Source of the DNA: Arsukibacterium sp.
GTDB lineage: Bacteria > Pseudomonadota > Gammaproteobacteria > Enterobacterales > Alteromonadaceae
DNA: 64,000 nt
Assembly: GCF_018402695.1 (NCBI RefSeq)
Contig: NZ_JAGYIM010000016.1
Location: 592,611-656,610, forward strand
Direction: 5' to 3'
The notes under the pieces were generated by a model. That model was not told the DNA's origin, did no database searches, and saw only the letters and a program-made list of their open reading frames with translations. This document shows, piece after piece, positions 1 to 8,423 of the stretch. The stretch's first letter is position 1; each line of letters opens with the position of its first letter. The translations under genes and the position numbers were made by a program.

Positions 1-763
1 CACCAGTAAGCAAAACAATTTTCATACCTTTAAATTTGTAGTTCATAGATGACTCATAAAGAACAAAAGGGCAGTTGTTTGGCCGAATGCCAAAATACTC
101 TGGACTTGCAACGGTATGCGTGCGGTTGCATGGAAGAGGTTCATCAAGTTGGTAGCTTTTCGGTATATACAATTCTTCAAAACCACGATTTTTCCAAACG
201 GAAATAATCGCATCGTATTTATCTACCATAATTACAGCAACAGGCTTGGCTGATAGCTCTTTAAGCCTATAAAGCGTAGCAAGAAGACTTGTTCCGTACC
301 TGTCAGATAGAGATGCTACTAACTCAAGATCTGCTGTAGAACCCATTAGCTGTGTTCTAAAATCAGAAGCTGGCATGAGCAAGTTAGCCGCAAAAAGGTT
401 TGCTTCTCTCTCAATATCTTGGCTGTGGGGCGGAGTGCTACCGATATTATCAAGATCATCTAAAGTACATTTACGATCCCCCAGATTCCGATGTAAACAG
501 TAGTGGCCCAATTCGTGGGCTATCGTGAAGTTCAATCTCCCCAAAACAGAAACGGCGGAGTTATAAATTATTGCTTTGACTTTCCCTGATAGGTATAAGC
601 ATGCTTGGAAATCATCCGCCATGCTCTCGCCAATAACTTCTATACCAAGGTTTTTCGCGATAAATTCACAATCTACAGGGTACAACTCATTGCTAGATCT
701 GCCCAAAGAGAAAGCTTTGAAAAGATCTATTGCCGCCTTTTTTGCTGGGTGAATCTCAGTCAT
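1..763 (-). CDS. ImmA/IrrE-family metallo-endopeptidase, partial (C-terminus beyond window)
   Basis: The reading frame is open from an ATG at 763 to the left window edge, 254 codons, so the C-terminus is missing. The zinc motif HELGH is visible at residues 83-87, followed by EREANLFA with the likely third ligand Glu120; this pattern is typical of COG2856/DUF955 proteases. Known members of the family cleave or inactivate a partner XRE repressor, relieving repression of mobile-element or stress genes. The gene overlaps the XRE gene by 8 nt on the same strand, so the two are surely co-translated. That it targets this XRE protein is inference. The surrounding DNA is AT-rich and sits beside a tRNA, fitting an accessory or phage-derived module. 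Confidence 0.88.
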   Translation of the reverse strand, partial: MTEIHPAKKAAIDLFKAFSLGRSSNELYPVDCEFIAKNLGIEVIGESMADDFQACLYLSGKVKAIIYNSAVSVLGRLNFTIAHELGHYCLHRNLGDRKCTLDDLDNIGSTPPHSQDIEREANLFAANLLMPASDFRTQLMGSTADLELVASLSDRYGTSLLATLYRLKELSAKPVAVIMVDKYDAIISVWKNRGFEELYIPKSYQLDEPLPCNRTHTVASPEYFGIRPNNCPFVLYESSMNYKFKGMKIVLLTG

Positions 764-1085
764 TCGGCTTATCTTTAAGAGATTTTAGAATTTTCTGTAA
801 TGTGTTTTTTGTATCTGAACCCAGCGATTTATATTCTCGGAAAAAAACTTGATCTTCATCATTACCATCACCGTGAACCAAATGCTCAACAGTGCAATCA
901 AGCTCTTTGGCTAAGCGGTTAACTAGATCTGCAGATGGTTTGATATCTGGCTTGTTTTCTAGTTCCCAAATGTAGCTCTTGGTAGTACCGGCTTTTGTCG
1001 CCAGTTGCTCCAAAGTTAAATTCATCATTTTTCGGCGAGTCTGAAGCCTTTCACCAAACACTGTACACCTCTTAGTTACTAACAC
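756..1085 (-). CDS. XRE-family helix-turn-helix transcriptional regulator
   Basis: A 109-residue protein with a Cro/CI-type helix-turn-helix at about residues 13-68 (EQLATKAGTTKSYIWELE is the helix-turn-helix core) and a short acidic/basic tail. It starts at an alternative codon or ATG near 1085 and its stop overlaps the start of the downstream ImmA/IrrE protease gene by 8 nt. The pairing suggests a repressor removed by its protease partner. Upstream, a 7-bp half-site AAGTTCG (1116-1122) and its inverse CGAACTT (1195-1201) lie on either side of the divergent intergenic region and could be operator halves. The regulated genes may be itself and the divergent small gene at 1245. Function is inferred from the family only. 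Confidence 0.85.
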   Translation of the reverse strand: MLVTKRCTVFGERLQTRRKMMNLTLEQLATKAGTTKSYIWELENKPDIKPSADLVNRLAKELDCTVEHLVHGDGNDEDQVFFREYKSLGSDTKNTLQKILKSLKDKPND

Positions 1086-1167
1086 GCATCACTTACGGAT
1101 TGCGAGTATAGCTTAAAGTTCGCTATGGTGAAACTTTTTGTACCAGATCACTTGATAGTGGATTGCT

Positions 1168-1195
1168 TTGGTATTATTATCTGTATTGCTATAAC
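1168..1195 (+). promoter_or_regulatory. candidate sigma-70 promoter of the YjzC-like gene
   Basis: TTGGTA (1168-1173) and TATAAC (1190-1195) are separated by 16 bp and point toward the small gene at 1245. The CGAACTT half-site at 1195-1201 touches the -10 box, so the XRE protein encoded divergently could act here. Seen by eye only. Confidence 0.45.
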
Positions 1196-1244
1196 GAACT
1201 TGTTGTGGCAATTTAATTAAACATCACCTTAAGGGGTATTGCTG

Positions 1245-1436
1245 ATGACTGATAGACTTAAACCGGGCCAAGGTGCTCCACGCTCAGGCCAATATGAAAT
1301 AGTAGGACCACGGGGTGGCAGAACAGGTGAAGAACGGACGATAGTTCGTGGTGAGCCTATGCCACCTACTCCAACGAGTGGGCAAGGATATATTCTCGTA
1401 GACCCTACTAAAAATGGTAGTGGACGTGGAAAATAA
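1245..1436 (+). CDS. small YjzC-like protein
   Basis: A 63-residue Gly/Pro/Arg-rich protein. The pattern RLKPGQGAPRSGQYE resembles the start of the YjzC family (PF14168), small proteins of unknown function that begin with a PGxxAPxSGxY-like motif. The ATG at 1245 is preferred over the TTG at 1239 because AAGGGG (1231-1236) sits 8 nt before it. No cysteines, signal peptide or membrane segment are seen. Two stem-loops with T runs follow directly. It is divergent from the XRE/ImmA pair. Family assignment rests on the short motif and is moderate. Confidence 0.6.
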   Translation: MTDRLKPGQGAPRSGQYEIVGPRGGRTGEERTIVRGEPMPPTPTSGQGYILVDPTKNGSGRGK

Positions 1437-1473
1437 AAAGCGGTAATTGAAAACTAGTTTCAACACCGCTTTT
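1436..1473 (+). terminator. stem-loop after the YjzC-like gene (first of two)
   Basis: AAAAGCGGT (1436-1444) pairs perfectly with ACCGCTTTT (1465-1473). The loop contains a second inverted repeat around an ACTAGT core. It begins on the last base of the stop codon, so it is likely the 3' end of that mRNA. Confidence 0.6.
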
Positions 1474-1479
1474 ATGCTG

Positions 1480-1532
1480 AAAGCAGTTAAACTACTAACA
1501 GTTGGGGAACTGGAGTTTAGCTGCTTTTTTTT
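1480..1532 (+). terminator. strong intrinsic terminator with nested hairpin and T8 tail
   Basis: AAAGCAG (1480-1486) pairs with CTGCTTT (1521-1527), AAACT pairs with AGTTT inside it, and CAGTT (1499-1503) pairs with AACTG (1508-1512) around a GGGG loop. Eight T follow. With the stem-loop at 1436 this makes a tandem structured tail of about 100 nt, which could also be a small RNA released from the 3' end. Confidence 0.7.
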
Positions 1533-1763
1533 ATGGGTTCAAGAAAGCTTTTCCGTATTAAAACCAATTTTGCTAGGTGGAATAAAGCCCTTACGACTTT
1601 TTACACTATGCTGTAGCCGGTGTATTCCGTGGTGCTTTGGTTGTGCTTGAAACCATAGATAATTTACTAGCCCAAGCTTTTTCAGCTATAGCCAGTCGAT
1701 TTTTCTAGTAAGAGTGATGGATTTTGGTACTTAGCACAGCTAGAAGCCGCGTATTTAGTGGAG
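1533..1763. other. AT-rich spacer without a supported gene
   Basis: No convincing gene is seen between the terminator and tRNA-Ile2. A 40-codon open stretch at 1586-1708 lacks a good start and ribosome site. This is probably remnant DNA of an element next to the tRNA. Confidence 0.4.
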
Positions 1764-1840
1764 TGGTGGCCCCAGCTGGACTCGAACCAGCGACCGATCG
1801 ATTATGAGTCGAGCGCTCTAACCAACTGAGCTATGGGGCC
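1764..1840 (-). tRNA. ileX: tRNA-Ile2 (CAU anticodon, lysidine-type)
   Basis: A 77-nt tRNA read on the minus strand. The acceptor stem GGCCCCA/TGGGGCC is perfect, the D and T stems are intact, the anticodon loop is CTCATAA (anticodon CAT) and CCA is encoded (1764-1766 complement). The body closely follows E. coli ileX rather than elongator tRNA-Met, and in E. coli ileX also lies near rpoD. It therefore reads AUA after TilS converts C34 to lysidine. The base pair 27-43 appears to be a C-U mismatch. A truncated copy of its 5' half lies 50 bp upstream, between this gene and a good promoter. Confidence 0.9.
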
Positions 1841-1892
1841 ACGATTTTATAACTTGAACCAACTTTTTCTATGGTACCACATGGACTCACTA

Positions 1893-1934
1893 ATTATGAG
1901 TCGAGCGCTCTAACCAACTGAGCTATGGGGCCAC
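1893..1934 (-). repeat. truncated 5' half-copy of tRNA-Ile2
   Basis: These 42 bp repeat 1801-1842 exactly: the 5' end, D arm, 5' anticodon stem and the anticodon loop of the neighbouring tRNA. Identity stops right after the anticodon loop, and the following sequence is unrelated, so it cannot fold as a tRNA. It looks like one half of an integration or recombination scar. Confidence 0.9.
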
Positions 1935-1963
1935 ATAAAACTTTGTGCTTTAAAGCGGCAGGC

Positions 1964-1992
1964 AGTATAAAAACTTTTGTTAGCTTTGTCAT
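1964..1992 (-). promoter_or_regulatory. likely sigma-70 promoter of the tRNA-Ile2 locus
   Basis: On the minus strand ATGACA (1992-1987) and TATACT (1969-1964) are spaced by 17 bp. Transcription would start near 1957 and cross first the half-tRNA (1934-1893) and then the complete tRNA (1840-1764). The complete copy has only a weak TATAAA box of its own. Confidence 0.6.
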
Positions 1993-2056
1993 CCGGCTTA
2001 TTAGGCTAAGTGCAGTTAATTGCTGCTTTTTTAGGCTTTAAGCCGATATAAATAGT

Positions 2057-2078
2057 AAAGGCGCCGTCTGGCGCCTTT
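2057..2078 (-). terminator. intrinsic terminator of the rpsU-dnaG-rpoD operon
   Basis: AAAGGCGCC (2057-2065) and GGCGCCTTT (2070-2078) form a perfect 9-bp stem with a 4-nt loop about 27 bp beyond the rpoD stop, followed on the minus strand by a short T-rich run. Confidence 0.8.
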
Positions 2079-2104
2079 ATCTGGGTAGCTGATGCAGCCG
2101 AAGC

Positions 2105-3946
2105 TTACTCGTCCAGGAAGCTTTTTAATACTTCAGAGCGTGAAGGGTGGCGTAGCTTACGTAATGCCTTAGCTTCAATTTGCCGGATCCGCTCACGGGT
2201 TACGTCAAATTGCTTACCTACTTCTTCCAGCGTGTGGTCGGTATTCATATCAATACCAAAGCGCATCCGCAGTACTTTGGCTTCACGGGCGGTTAAGCCG
2301 GCCAGTACTTCGTTGGTCGCGTTTTTCAGGCTTTCCATGGTGGCAGAGTCGAGTGGTGATTCACCACCGGCATCTTCAATAAAGTCGCCCAGATGCGAAT
2401 CTTCATCATCACCAATCGGGGTTTCCATCGAGATAGGCTCTTTGGCTATTTTTAACACCTTACGAATTTTGTCTTCCGGCATTTGCATCCGCTCTGACAA
2501 TTCTTCCGGTGTTGGCTCACGTCCCATTTCCTGCAACATCTGGCGGGAAATCCGGTTCAGCTTGTTGATGGTTTCAATCATATGCACCGGGATCCGGATG
2601 GTGCGGGCCTGATCAGCAATAGACCGGGTAATGGCCTGGCGGATCCACCAGGTGGCATAGGTTGAAAACTTATAACCACGACGGTATTCAAATTTATCGA
2701 CAGCTTTCATCAGGCCGATATTGCCTTCCTGAATCAAATCAAGGAACTGCAAACCGCGGTTAGTGTATTTTTTGGCAATAGAGATAACCAGTCGTAAGTT
2801 AGCCTCAACCATTTCTTTCTTGGCACGGCGGGCTTTGGCTTCGCCAATCGACATCCGGCGGTTAATGTCTTTAATTTTAAAGATACTTAAGCCGGTTTCT
2901 TCTTCAACTTTTTTCAGTTTTTCAACGCTGCGAACCAAATCTTCGCGCATTTCTTCCAAGCGCCCAGAATAGCCTTTGCCGGCTTTAATTTCGGCATCGA
3001 TCCAGGCAGTGGAGTTTTCATGGCCGGTAAAGGCTTTAACGAAGGTTTTCTTCGGCATTTTGGCGTATTCAACGCAATGCTTCATTAACAGCCGTTCCTG
3101 GATCCGTACCCGGTCCATCATTTCGCGCATGTTTTTAACCAGGCGGTCGAATTGTTTTGGTACCAGGCGGAAGCAGCGGAACACTTCGCTTAATTTTTCA
3201 ATTTCAGCTTTGGTGGTGGCGTGCTCACGACCATTTTGCTCGATCGAGTTGCGAGTAACGTCGTACTGACTGCGTAGTTCGCCAAATTTAATCCGGGCTT
3301 CTTCCGGATCCGGACCGGTATCGGCTTCAGCATCGTCGTCACTGTCGTCGTCATCGTTATCGTCGTTATCATCATCTTGCTTATCTGCCGGCACTTCAGA
3401 GCCGATATGACTGGCGATAACCGGCGCTTCATCAATTTCGTTAGGATCGATAAAAGCAGAAACAATGTCGCTTAAACGAATTTCCTCTGCTTCAAATTTG
3501 TCCCACTGCTCCAGCAGGTAGGTGATGGCTTCGGGATACTCGGCGACCGAGGTTTGTACCTGATTAATGCCGTCTTCAATCCGTTTGGCGATATCAATCT
3601 CACCCTCACGGGTTAACAGCTCAACGGTACCCATTTCCCGCATGTACATCCGTACCGGGTCGGTTGTGCGGCCGAGCTCTTTGTCGACGCTGACCAGCGC
3701 CTGAGCGGCTTCTTCTGCGGCGTCTTCATCCGTGGAGGCATCGGACATTATCAAATCATCGGCATCGGGGGCGTTTTCAAACACCTGAATGCCCATATCA
3801 TTGATCATTCGAATAATATCTTCGATTTGATCAGAGTCGATAATGTCTTGTGGAAGGTGATCGTTAACTTCGGCAAAGGTAAGATACCCTTGCTCTTTAC
3901 CTTTAATGATCAGGAGTTTTAACTGCGACTGAGGACTTTGCTCCAT
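2105..3946 (-). CDS. rpoD: RNA polymerase primary sigma factor RpoD (sigma-70)
   Basis: A 613-residue sigma-70, the same length class as in E. coli (613). It directs core polymerase to housekeeping promoters. Visible parts are region 1.1 at the N-terminus, the conserved 1.2 block near [14 protein letters not shown], regions 2.3-2.4 ([14 protein letters not shown], -10 recognition), region 3, and region 4.2 ending in [18 protein letters not shown] (-35 recognition). The non-conserved spacer between regions 1.2 and 2 carries a striking run of Asp near residues 190-206. It is the last gene of the rpsU-dnaG-rpoD macromolecular synthesis operon, 86 bp after dnaG and followed by an intrinsic terminator. 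Confidence 0.99.
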   Translation of the reverse strand: MEQSPQSQLKLLIIKGKEQGYLTFAEVNDHLPQDIIDSDQIEDIIRMINDMGIQVFENAPDADDLIMSDASTDEDAAEEAAQALVSVDKELGRTTDPVRMYMREMGTVELLTREGEIDIAKRIEDGINQVQTSVAEYPEAITYLLEQWDKFEAEEIRLSDIVSAFIDPNEIDEAPVIASHIGSEVPADKQDDDNDDNDDDDSDDDAEADTGPDPEEARIKFGELRSQYDVTRNSIEQNGREHATTKAEIEKLSEVFRCFRLVPKQFDRLVKNMREMMDRVRIQERLLMKHCVEYAKMPKKTFVKAFTGHENSTAWIDAEIKAGKGYSGRLEEMREDLVRSVEKLKKVEEETGLSIFKIKDINRRMSIGEAKARRAKKEMVEANLRLVISIAKKYTNRGLQFLDLIQEGNIGLMKAVDKFEYRRGYKFSTYATWWIRQAITRSIADQARTIRIPVHMIETINKLNRISRQMLQEMGREPTPEELSERMQMPEDKIRKVLKIAKEPISMETPIGDDEDSHLGDFIEDAGGESPLDSATMESLKNATNEVLAGLTAREAKVLRMRFGIDMNTDHTLEEVGKQFDVTRERIRQIEAKALRKLRHPSRSEVLKSFLDE

Positions 3947-4032
3947 AGAGACTTATCTTCCACCAATGTTGATTAATATAAAAATGCGAACTAGCGATTA
4001 TAACAAACCGAAGCTTTTCTAGCCAGTCGGAG

Positions 4033-5790
4033 TTAGCTTGCTGGTCGCGGTTTTTTGCTTTTCAGTGCTTTTAGCAACAGCACATATTCACGTTGTTCGG
4101 CCTGGGTCAGCTGTTTTAGTTTATCTTTTCGTTCCAGAGCTTCCAGCCGTTGCTGCAGATATTGATCTTCAATTGAATGGAACGTGTCCAGAAATTCGGC
4201 TGACAGCTGCTCCGGTTCTATCTGGTGTTGCCATGCTGCCAGTTTCAAAAGGATGGCATGCTCTGGCAGATCGCGCCAGTATTCCAGCAATTGCGCTGTA
4301 GTAAGCCCGGGCTTATCCAGTAAATGCTGCTGTACGGCCAGTAACAAATTAATGCCCGGAATGTCGGCACTGGCCAGTTCCGGCGCATGAGGCATCACAT
4401 TGACCAGTTCTGGTGTCTGCAACAGTAGGGCAATAGCCCGGCGCATCGGCGTCATTTTGATACTGGCGGGTGTTGGCCGTGCTTGTGGCCGGTTACTTAC
4501 TGGTTTTAGCCGCTCGCTGGCCCGGCCTAACAAATTATCCAGTTTTTGTTGCAGGGTTTCCTGATAAAAACTACTGGGAATTTGCTTAATCAGTTCACTG
4601 CCTTTCGCCATTAAAGCCGACTTGCCGCCGTCAGTATTGGCATCAAACTCTTGTAATAAATGCTCAAACAAATACTGGCTTAATGGCAGTGCTTGTTCTA
4701 GCCGCGCCATAAAGGCAGCTTTACCCTCTTTTTGTACCAGTGAATCCGGGTCTTCACCGTCGGGCAAAAATACAAAGTTAAGTTCTACACCATCTTTTAA
4801 TTGCGGCAGAGCATTTTGCAAGGCGCGCCAGGCGGCATCGCGGCCGGCGCGGTCACCGTCGTAACAGCAAATCACCTTCGGGCTGTAACGAAACAAGGTA
4901 TGCATCTGATCCGAGGTGGTGGCGGTGCCCAGGCAAGCGACAGCAAAGCGGATATCATGCTCGGCCAGCGCCACCACGTCCATATAGCCTTCAACCACCA
5001 ACACTTGCTTTAAATGTCCCGGTTGCTGGCGTACCTGATACAGGCCATACAGTTCACGGCCTTTATGAAACAAGCGGGTTTCTGGTGAGTTCAGGTATTT
5101 TGGCTGACCATCATTTAAAATGCGGCCACCAAAAGCAATTACCCGGCCCCGCTTATCGTGAATAGGGAACATCAGCCGGTCACGGAAAAAATCGTATTCA
5201 CGGCCATTATCGTTACGGTTAACCAGCTTCAGCTCAATCAACTGCTCGCGCACGGCTCTGGGTTTGCCATTGCTTAGCTGCTTTAATACCCCGTCCCAGC
5301 CATCGGGTGCATAGCCCAGCTGAAAGTCACTGATGGTTTGTGCTGATAAGCCCCGTTTTTGCAAATATTGCTGCACTGCCGGGCCATTAGCATGCTGCTG
5401 CAGCTGCTGTTGGTAATAATCGGCGGCTTGCTGCATCAGGCTGTAATCGTCGGCCTGAGCCGCCGGCCGTGCTGGCCCTTTGCCTTGCTCGCGTGGTACC
5501 TCCATATGCAACTGTTTGGCCAGCTCTTCGATGGCTTCGACAAATTCCAGTTGCTCAAACTCCATCATAAAGCTGATGGCATTGCCATGGGCACCACAAC
5601 CAAAACAGTGATAAAACTGCTTATCGGGGCTGACGGTAAATGACGGGCTTTTTTCGTTATGGAACGGGCAACAGGCAGCGTAGTTTTTACTACCTGCTTT
5701 TTTTAACGGTACGCGTTGGTCTATCAGTTCAACGATATCTGTTCTGGCGAGCAGATCATCAATAAACTGACGGGGTATTTGTCCTGCCAC
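4033..5790 (-). CDS. dnaG: DNA primase DnaG
   Basis: A 585-residue primase making RNA primers for replication. The CHC2 zinc finger is clear (Cys40/Cys41, His44, Cys62, Cys65), followed by the DnaG core, the TOPRIM block (VVEGYMDVVAL and then CYDGDRAGRDA) and a C-terminal DnaB-interaction domain. The start is GTG at 5790, with AAGGAC just upstream, giving MAGQIPRQF, which matches the E. coli N-terminus. It lies between rpsU and rpoD, as in most gammaproteobacteria. A GTG start and the partial terminator upstream would both keep primase low relative to S21. Confidence 0.98.
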   Translation of the reverse strand: MAGQIPRQFIDDLLARTDIVELIDQRVPLKKAGSKNYAACCPFHNEKSPSFTVSPDKQFYHCFGCGAHGNAISFMMEFEQLEFVEAIEELAKQLHMEVPREQGKGPARPAAQADDYSLMQQAADYYQQQLQQHANGPAVQQYLQKRGLSAQTISDFQLGYAPDGWDGVLKQLSNGKPRAVREQLIELKLVNRNDNGREYDFFRDRLMFPIHDKRGRVIAFGGRILNDGQPKYLNSPETRLFHKGRELYGLYQVRQQPGHLKQVLVVEGYMDVVALAEHDIRFAVACLGTATTSDQMHTLFRYSPKVICCYDGDRAGRDAAWRALQNALPQLKDGVELNFVFLPDGEDPDSLVQKEGKAAFMARLEQALPLSQYLFEHLLQEFDANTDGGKSALMAKGSELIKQIPSSFYQETLQQKLDNLLGRASERLKPVSNRPQARPTPASIKMTPMRRAIALLLQTPELVNVMPHAPELASADIPGINLLLAVQQHLLDKPGLTTAQLLEYWRDLPEHAILLKLAAWQHQIEPEQLSAEFLDTFHSIEDQYLQQRLEALERKDKLKQLTQAEQREYVLLLKALKSKKPRPAS

Positions 5791-5809
5791 TAATGTCCTT
5801 TATATGGTT

Positions 5810-5845
5810 TCCAGAAAAAGACAAACCGTGCTCAAAGAACACGGT
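5810..5845 (-). terminator. intercistronic terminator/attenuator between rpsU and dnaG
   Basis: On the minus strand ACCGTG (5845-5840) pairs with CACGGT (5830-5825) and is followed by a T-rich run TTTGTCTTTTT (5824-5814). E. coli has a partial terminator at the same place that lowers dnaG and rpoD expression relative to rpsU; the same role is inferred. Confidence 0.65.
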
Positions 5846-5935
5846 GTGCAGATATCGGCCTGACGCCTGATTGCGAACCTGCTTTCCAGAACCGCTATTG
5901 TGCAGTTGGGCAGGTTAACGCCGGTTGACTGTAAC

Positions 5936-6151
5936 TTAGTACAGGCGGATCCGACGTGCATTCTCGCGAGAAAGCTTTTTAGCATGACGTTTTACCGCTG
6001 CTGCTTTCTTGCGCTTACGAACCCAGGTAGGCTTCTCGTAAAATTCTTTAGCGCGTACATCAGCTAGTACGCCAGCTTTTTCACAAGAGCGCTTAAAACG
6101 ACGTAACGCTACGTCAAAGGGTTCGTTTTCTTTTACTTTAACAACAGGCAT
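5936..6151 (-). CDS. rpsU: 30S ribosomal protein S21
   Basis: A 71-residue, strongly basic protein nearly identical in pattern to E. coli S21 ([19 protein letters not shown] at the start, ENARRIRLY at the end). It binds the 30S platform and helps initiation of translation. GAGGTGAG lies just upstream of the ATG. It is the first gene of the rpsU-dnaG-rpoD operon, with a clear sigma-70 promoter at 6214-6243 and a small hairpin in its leader. Confidence 0.98.
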   Translation of the reverse strand: MPVVKVKENEPFDVALRRFKRSCEKAGVLADVRAKEFYEKPTWVRKRKKAAAVKRHAKKLSRENARRIRLY

Positions 6152-6173
6152 TAAATTCTCACCTCGGTCAAAC

Positions 6174-6191
6174 TTGGTTATCAGTAACCAA
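6174..6191 (-). promoter_or_regulatory. inverted repeat in the rpsU leader
   Basis: TTGGTTA (6174-6180) and TAACCAA (6185-6191) are perfect inverted arms around a 4-nt loop. It falls about 20 nt before the rpsU start, inside the predicted transcript, so an RNA stem-loop is more likely than a protein site. The E. coli operon has LexA boxes in this area; this sequence is not a LexA box (no CTGT-N8-ACAG). Confidence 0.5.
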
Positions 6192-6213
6192 TTACGATTA
6201 AAAATGGTGCGGC

Positions 6214-6243
6214 ATTTTACGCAAAAACCCCTACCAATGTAAA
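6214..6243 (-). promoter_or_regulatory. sigma-70 promoter of the rpsU-dnaG-rpoD operon
   Basis: On the minus strand TTTACA (6243-6238) and TAAAAT (6219-6214) are spaced by 18 bp. The start would be near 6207, giving a leader of about 55 nt. Confidence 0.6.
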
Positions 6244-6391
6244 GCGAATAAGTGATCTTAAATCAGATCTTCTGGCTCTGACAGGGTGAAGTCGTTACAA
6301 TGCGCGCGTTAAAGGCCGGCAAGTGTACCTGAAGTTTCCGGCCAGATCCTACTATTTGCTGATTTTTTAACATGATTATTTTGGGAAGGCG

Positions 6392-7405
6392 ATGCGCGTA
6401 TTAGGTATTGAAACATCTTGTGATGAAACGGCTATTGCTGTCTATGATGGCGAAAAAGGGCTATTAAGCCATGTGCTGTACAGCCAAATTCCGCTGCATG
6501 CCGATTATGGCGGGGTAGTGCCTGAGCTGGCGTCGCGTGATCATGTTAAAAAAACACTGCCATTAATTAAGCAAGCTTTGCAACAAGCCGGCCTGAGTGC
6601 CAGCGATATTGATGGCGTGGCCTATACCGCTGGCCCCGGCTTAGCCGGTGCATTGTTAGTGGGGGCCACTATTGGCCGCAGCCTGGCTTATGCCTGGCAA
6701 AAACCGGCATTGGCCGTGCACCATATGGAAGGTCACTTACTGGCACCGATGCTGGAAGACAACCCGCCGCCTTTTCCGTTTTTAGCGCTGTTAGTTTCTG
6801 GCGGCCATACTCAGCTGGTAGGTGTCGAAGGCATTGGCCGCTATCAGTTACTGGGCGAGTCGATAGATGACGCTGCTGGTGAAGCCTTTGATAAAACAGC
6901 AAAGCTAATGGGTCTGGATTATCCCGGTGGCCCGCTGCTGGCGAAGCTTGCGTTAACCGGTGACAATAAAAAATATAAGTTCCCACGGCCAATGACCGAC
7001 CGGCCCGGCCTCGATTTCAGTTTTAGCGGCCTGAAAACCTCCGCTGCTAATGTCATTGCCAAAGAGGGCAGTAGTGAACAGGTGCAGGCCGATATTGCCG
7101 CGTCGTTTCAGCAGGCGGTGGTAGATACCTTAGTGATTAAATGCGAGCGGGCACTGGAGCAAACCGGTTATCAGCGGTTGGTGATTGCCGGCGGGGTAAG
7201 TGCTAACTTGTCGTTGCGCGAGCAACTGGCGGTGCTGTTAAAGCATCGCGGTGGCGAGGTGTATTATCCGCGCAAAGAGTTTTGTACAGATAATGGCGCG
7301 ATGATTGCTTATGCTGGCTACCAGCGGCTAAAGGCTGGCCAGCAGCAAGACCTGAGCATAGGCGTGACGCCACGCTGGCCAATGCAGGAGTTAGCGCCGG
7401 TTTAA
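6392..7405 (+). CDS. tsaD: tRNA threonylcarbamoyladenosine transferase subunit TsaD
   Basis: A 337-residue TsaD (Kae1/Qri7 family), exactly the E. coli length. With TsaB and TsaE it transfers the threonylcarbamoyl group from TC-AMP to A37 of ANN-decoding tRNAs. Visible motifs are the N-terminal [10 protein letters not shown], the metal-binding HHMEGH, SGGHTQL, and the C-terminal NGAMIAYAG. The ATG follows GGGAAGG. It is divergent from rpsU, as in E. coli. It should act on the tRNA-Ile2 in this window, which reads an ANN codon. Confidence 0.98.
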   Translation: MRVLGIETSCDETAIAVYDGEKGLLSHVLYSQIPLHADYGGVVPELASRDHVKKTLPLIKQALQQAGLSASDIDGVAYTAGPGLAGALLVGATIGRSLAYAWQKPALAVHHMEGHLLAPMLEDNPPPFPFLALLVSGGHTQLVGVEGIGRYQLLGESIDDAAGEAFDKTAKLMGLDYPGGPLLAKLALTGDNKKYKFPRPMTDRPGLDFSFSGLKTSAANVIAKEGSSEQVQADIAASFQQAVVDTLVIKCERALEQTGYQRLVIAGGVSANLSLREQLAVLLKHRGGEVYYPRKEFCTDNGAMIAYAGYQRLKAGQQQDLSIGVTPRWPMQELAPV

Positions 7406-7434
7406 ATAAGTTGCGCTGAGCTCTATTAGCTGAA

Positions 7435-7624
7435 GGTTGGAATCCCGACTTGGGCGCCACAGAGTGTCTGAGTGAGCGCGCTAGCGCGAGCGACAAATTC
7501 GTCTGGAACGAATTTGAACAGCTTTAGCTGGCTTGGTGAGGGCAGGAAGCCCGAGATAGTTGCTGTGGCGAGCCAGGGCGGGAGTTGCAACCGGAAGCCC
7601 TGACGGTTAGGCGGGATTCCAACC
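7435..7624. repeat. structured intergenic element with 13-bp inverted ends (copy A)
   Basis: The element is bounded by GGTTGGAATCCCG (7435-7447) and its exact inverse CGGGATTCCAACC (7612-7624). Inside are a CGCCACAG/CTGTGGCG pair, the 12-bp palindrome CGCGCTAGCGCG, and the hairpin AAATTCGT/ACGAATTT. A related but diverged copy lies at 45610-45690. There is no coding potential. This fits a MITE-like or REP-like dispersed repeat, or a structured RNA; it fills most of the 275-bp gap between tsaD and plsY. Confidence 0.7.
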
Positions 7625-7680
7625 TTGCTTTACGAGATTGGTCTTTATAAACAAAAGTTTGTTTTAGACGTGCTAACGAA

Positions 7681-8286
7681 TCACTCGCGAATGCGTTTGG
7701 ATTTATCCCACACTTTGCTTTCTTTGCCCTGATACAGCCGGACAATATTCTGGCGGTGGCGGGCGATAATCAGAATACTTAGCATTAGCACCGGCACGGT
7801 ATATAACGGTTTAATCCACCAGGTAAACAACGGCGCCAGCGCCACGGTAATAATAGCGGCTAACGATGAGTAGCCACTTAACGCAACCAATAACACCCAG
7901 CTGGCAATTAACAGCCCAGCGAGATCAAGGCCAATTGGCATCATGGCACCAAAGGCCGTTGCAACGGCTTTGCCACCTTTAAAACCAAAAAATACCGGGT
8001 AAATATGGCCCAGACAGGCGCAAATGGCGATAGCGCCGAGCCATACCGGCTCAATTTGCAGAAAATACGAGCCCCAGACCGGAATAGTGCCTTTAAGAAT
8101 GTCGAACAGTAATACCAGCACCGCCGGCACAGGCCCACCGAGGCGTAACACGTTGGTGGCACCAGGGTTGCCTGAACCATGAAAACGCGGGTCGGGCAGG
8201 CGAAATAACTGGCAAACCAGCACTGCTGATGACACCGAGCCCAGCAAATAGGCAGCGAACATCATAATAACAATCAGCAGGGTCAT
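7681..8286 (-). CDS. plsY: glycerol-3-phosphate acyltransferase PlsY
   Basis: A 201-residue integral membrane protein with about five hydrophobic segments. It uses acyl-phosphate from PlsX to acylate glycerol-3-phosphate at position 1. The family motifs are visible: [12 protein letters not shown] near residues 37-48, the FKGGKAVAT block, and a third conserved loop. It is divergent from folB, as in E. coli (ygiH/folB). The second acylation enzyme, PlsC, is also encoded in this window. Confidence 0.97.
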   Translation of the reverse strand: MTLLIVIMMFAAYLLGSVSSAVLVCQLFRLPDPRFHGSGNPGATNVLRLGGPVPAVLVLLFDILKGTIPVWGSYFLQIEPVWLGAIAICACLGHIYPVFFGFKGGKAVATAFGAMMPIGLDLAGLLIASWVLLVALSGYSSLAAIITVALAPLFTWWIKPLYTVPVLMLSILIIARHRQNIVRLYQGKESKVWDKSKRIRE

Positions 8287-8423
8287 TTCGACGGTTCCTC
8301 AGCACCAGTTTTTGCGATAAGATTGCATCTCGCTGTACGGCAGCAGGATAAAGGTGTGCTAGCTTTTTACCACTGTGACCAGCCTACCTGAAACGAAAAA
8401 TAACGCAATCCGGATTTAACTGA

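Noticed and set aside
1586-1708. Forty-codon open stretch next to tRNA-Ile2, hydrophobic, ending before the tRNA
   Set aside because: No start codon with a ribosome site and no recognised family; treated as remnant DNA.
1893-1934. Second tRNA-Ile2 gene
   Set aside because: Only the 5' half to the anticodon loop is present.
3190-3465. Reading frame overlapping rpoD in another frame on the same strand
   Set aside because: It is a by-product of the Asp-rich codons; the rpoD frame is certain.
6174-6191. LexA box in front of rpsU as in E. coli
   Set aside because: The palindrome lacks CTGT-N8-ACAG and lies inside the leader.
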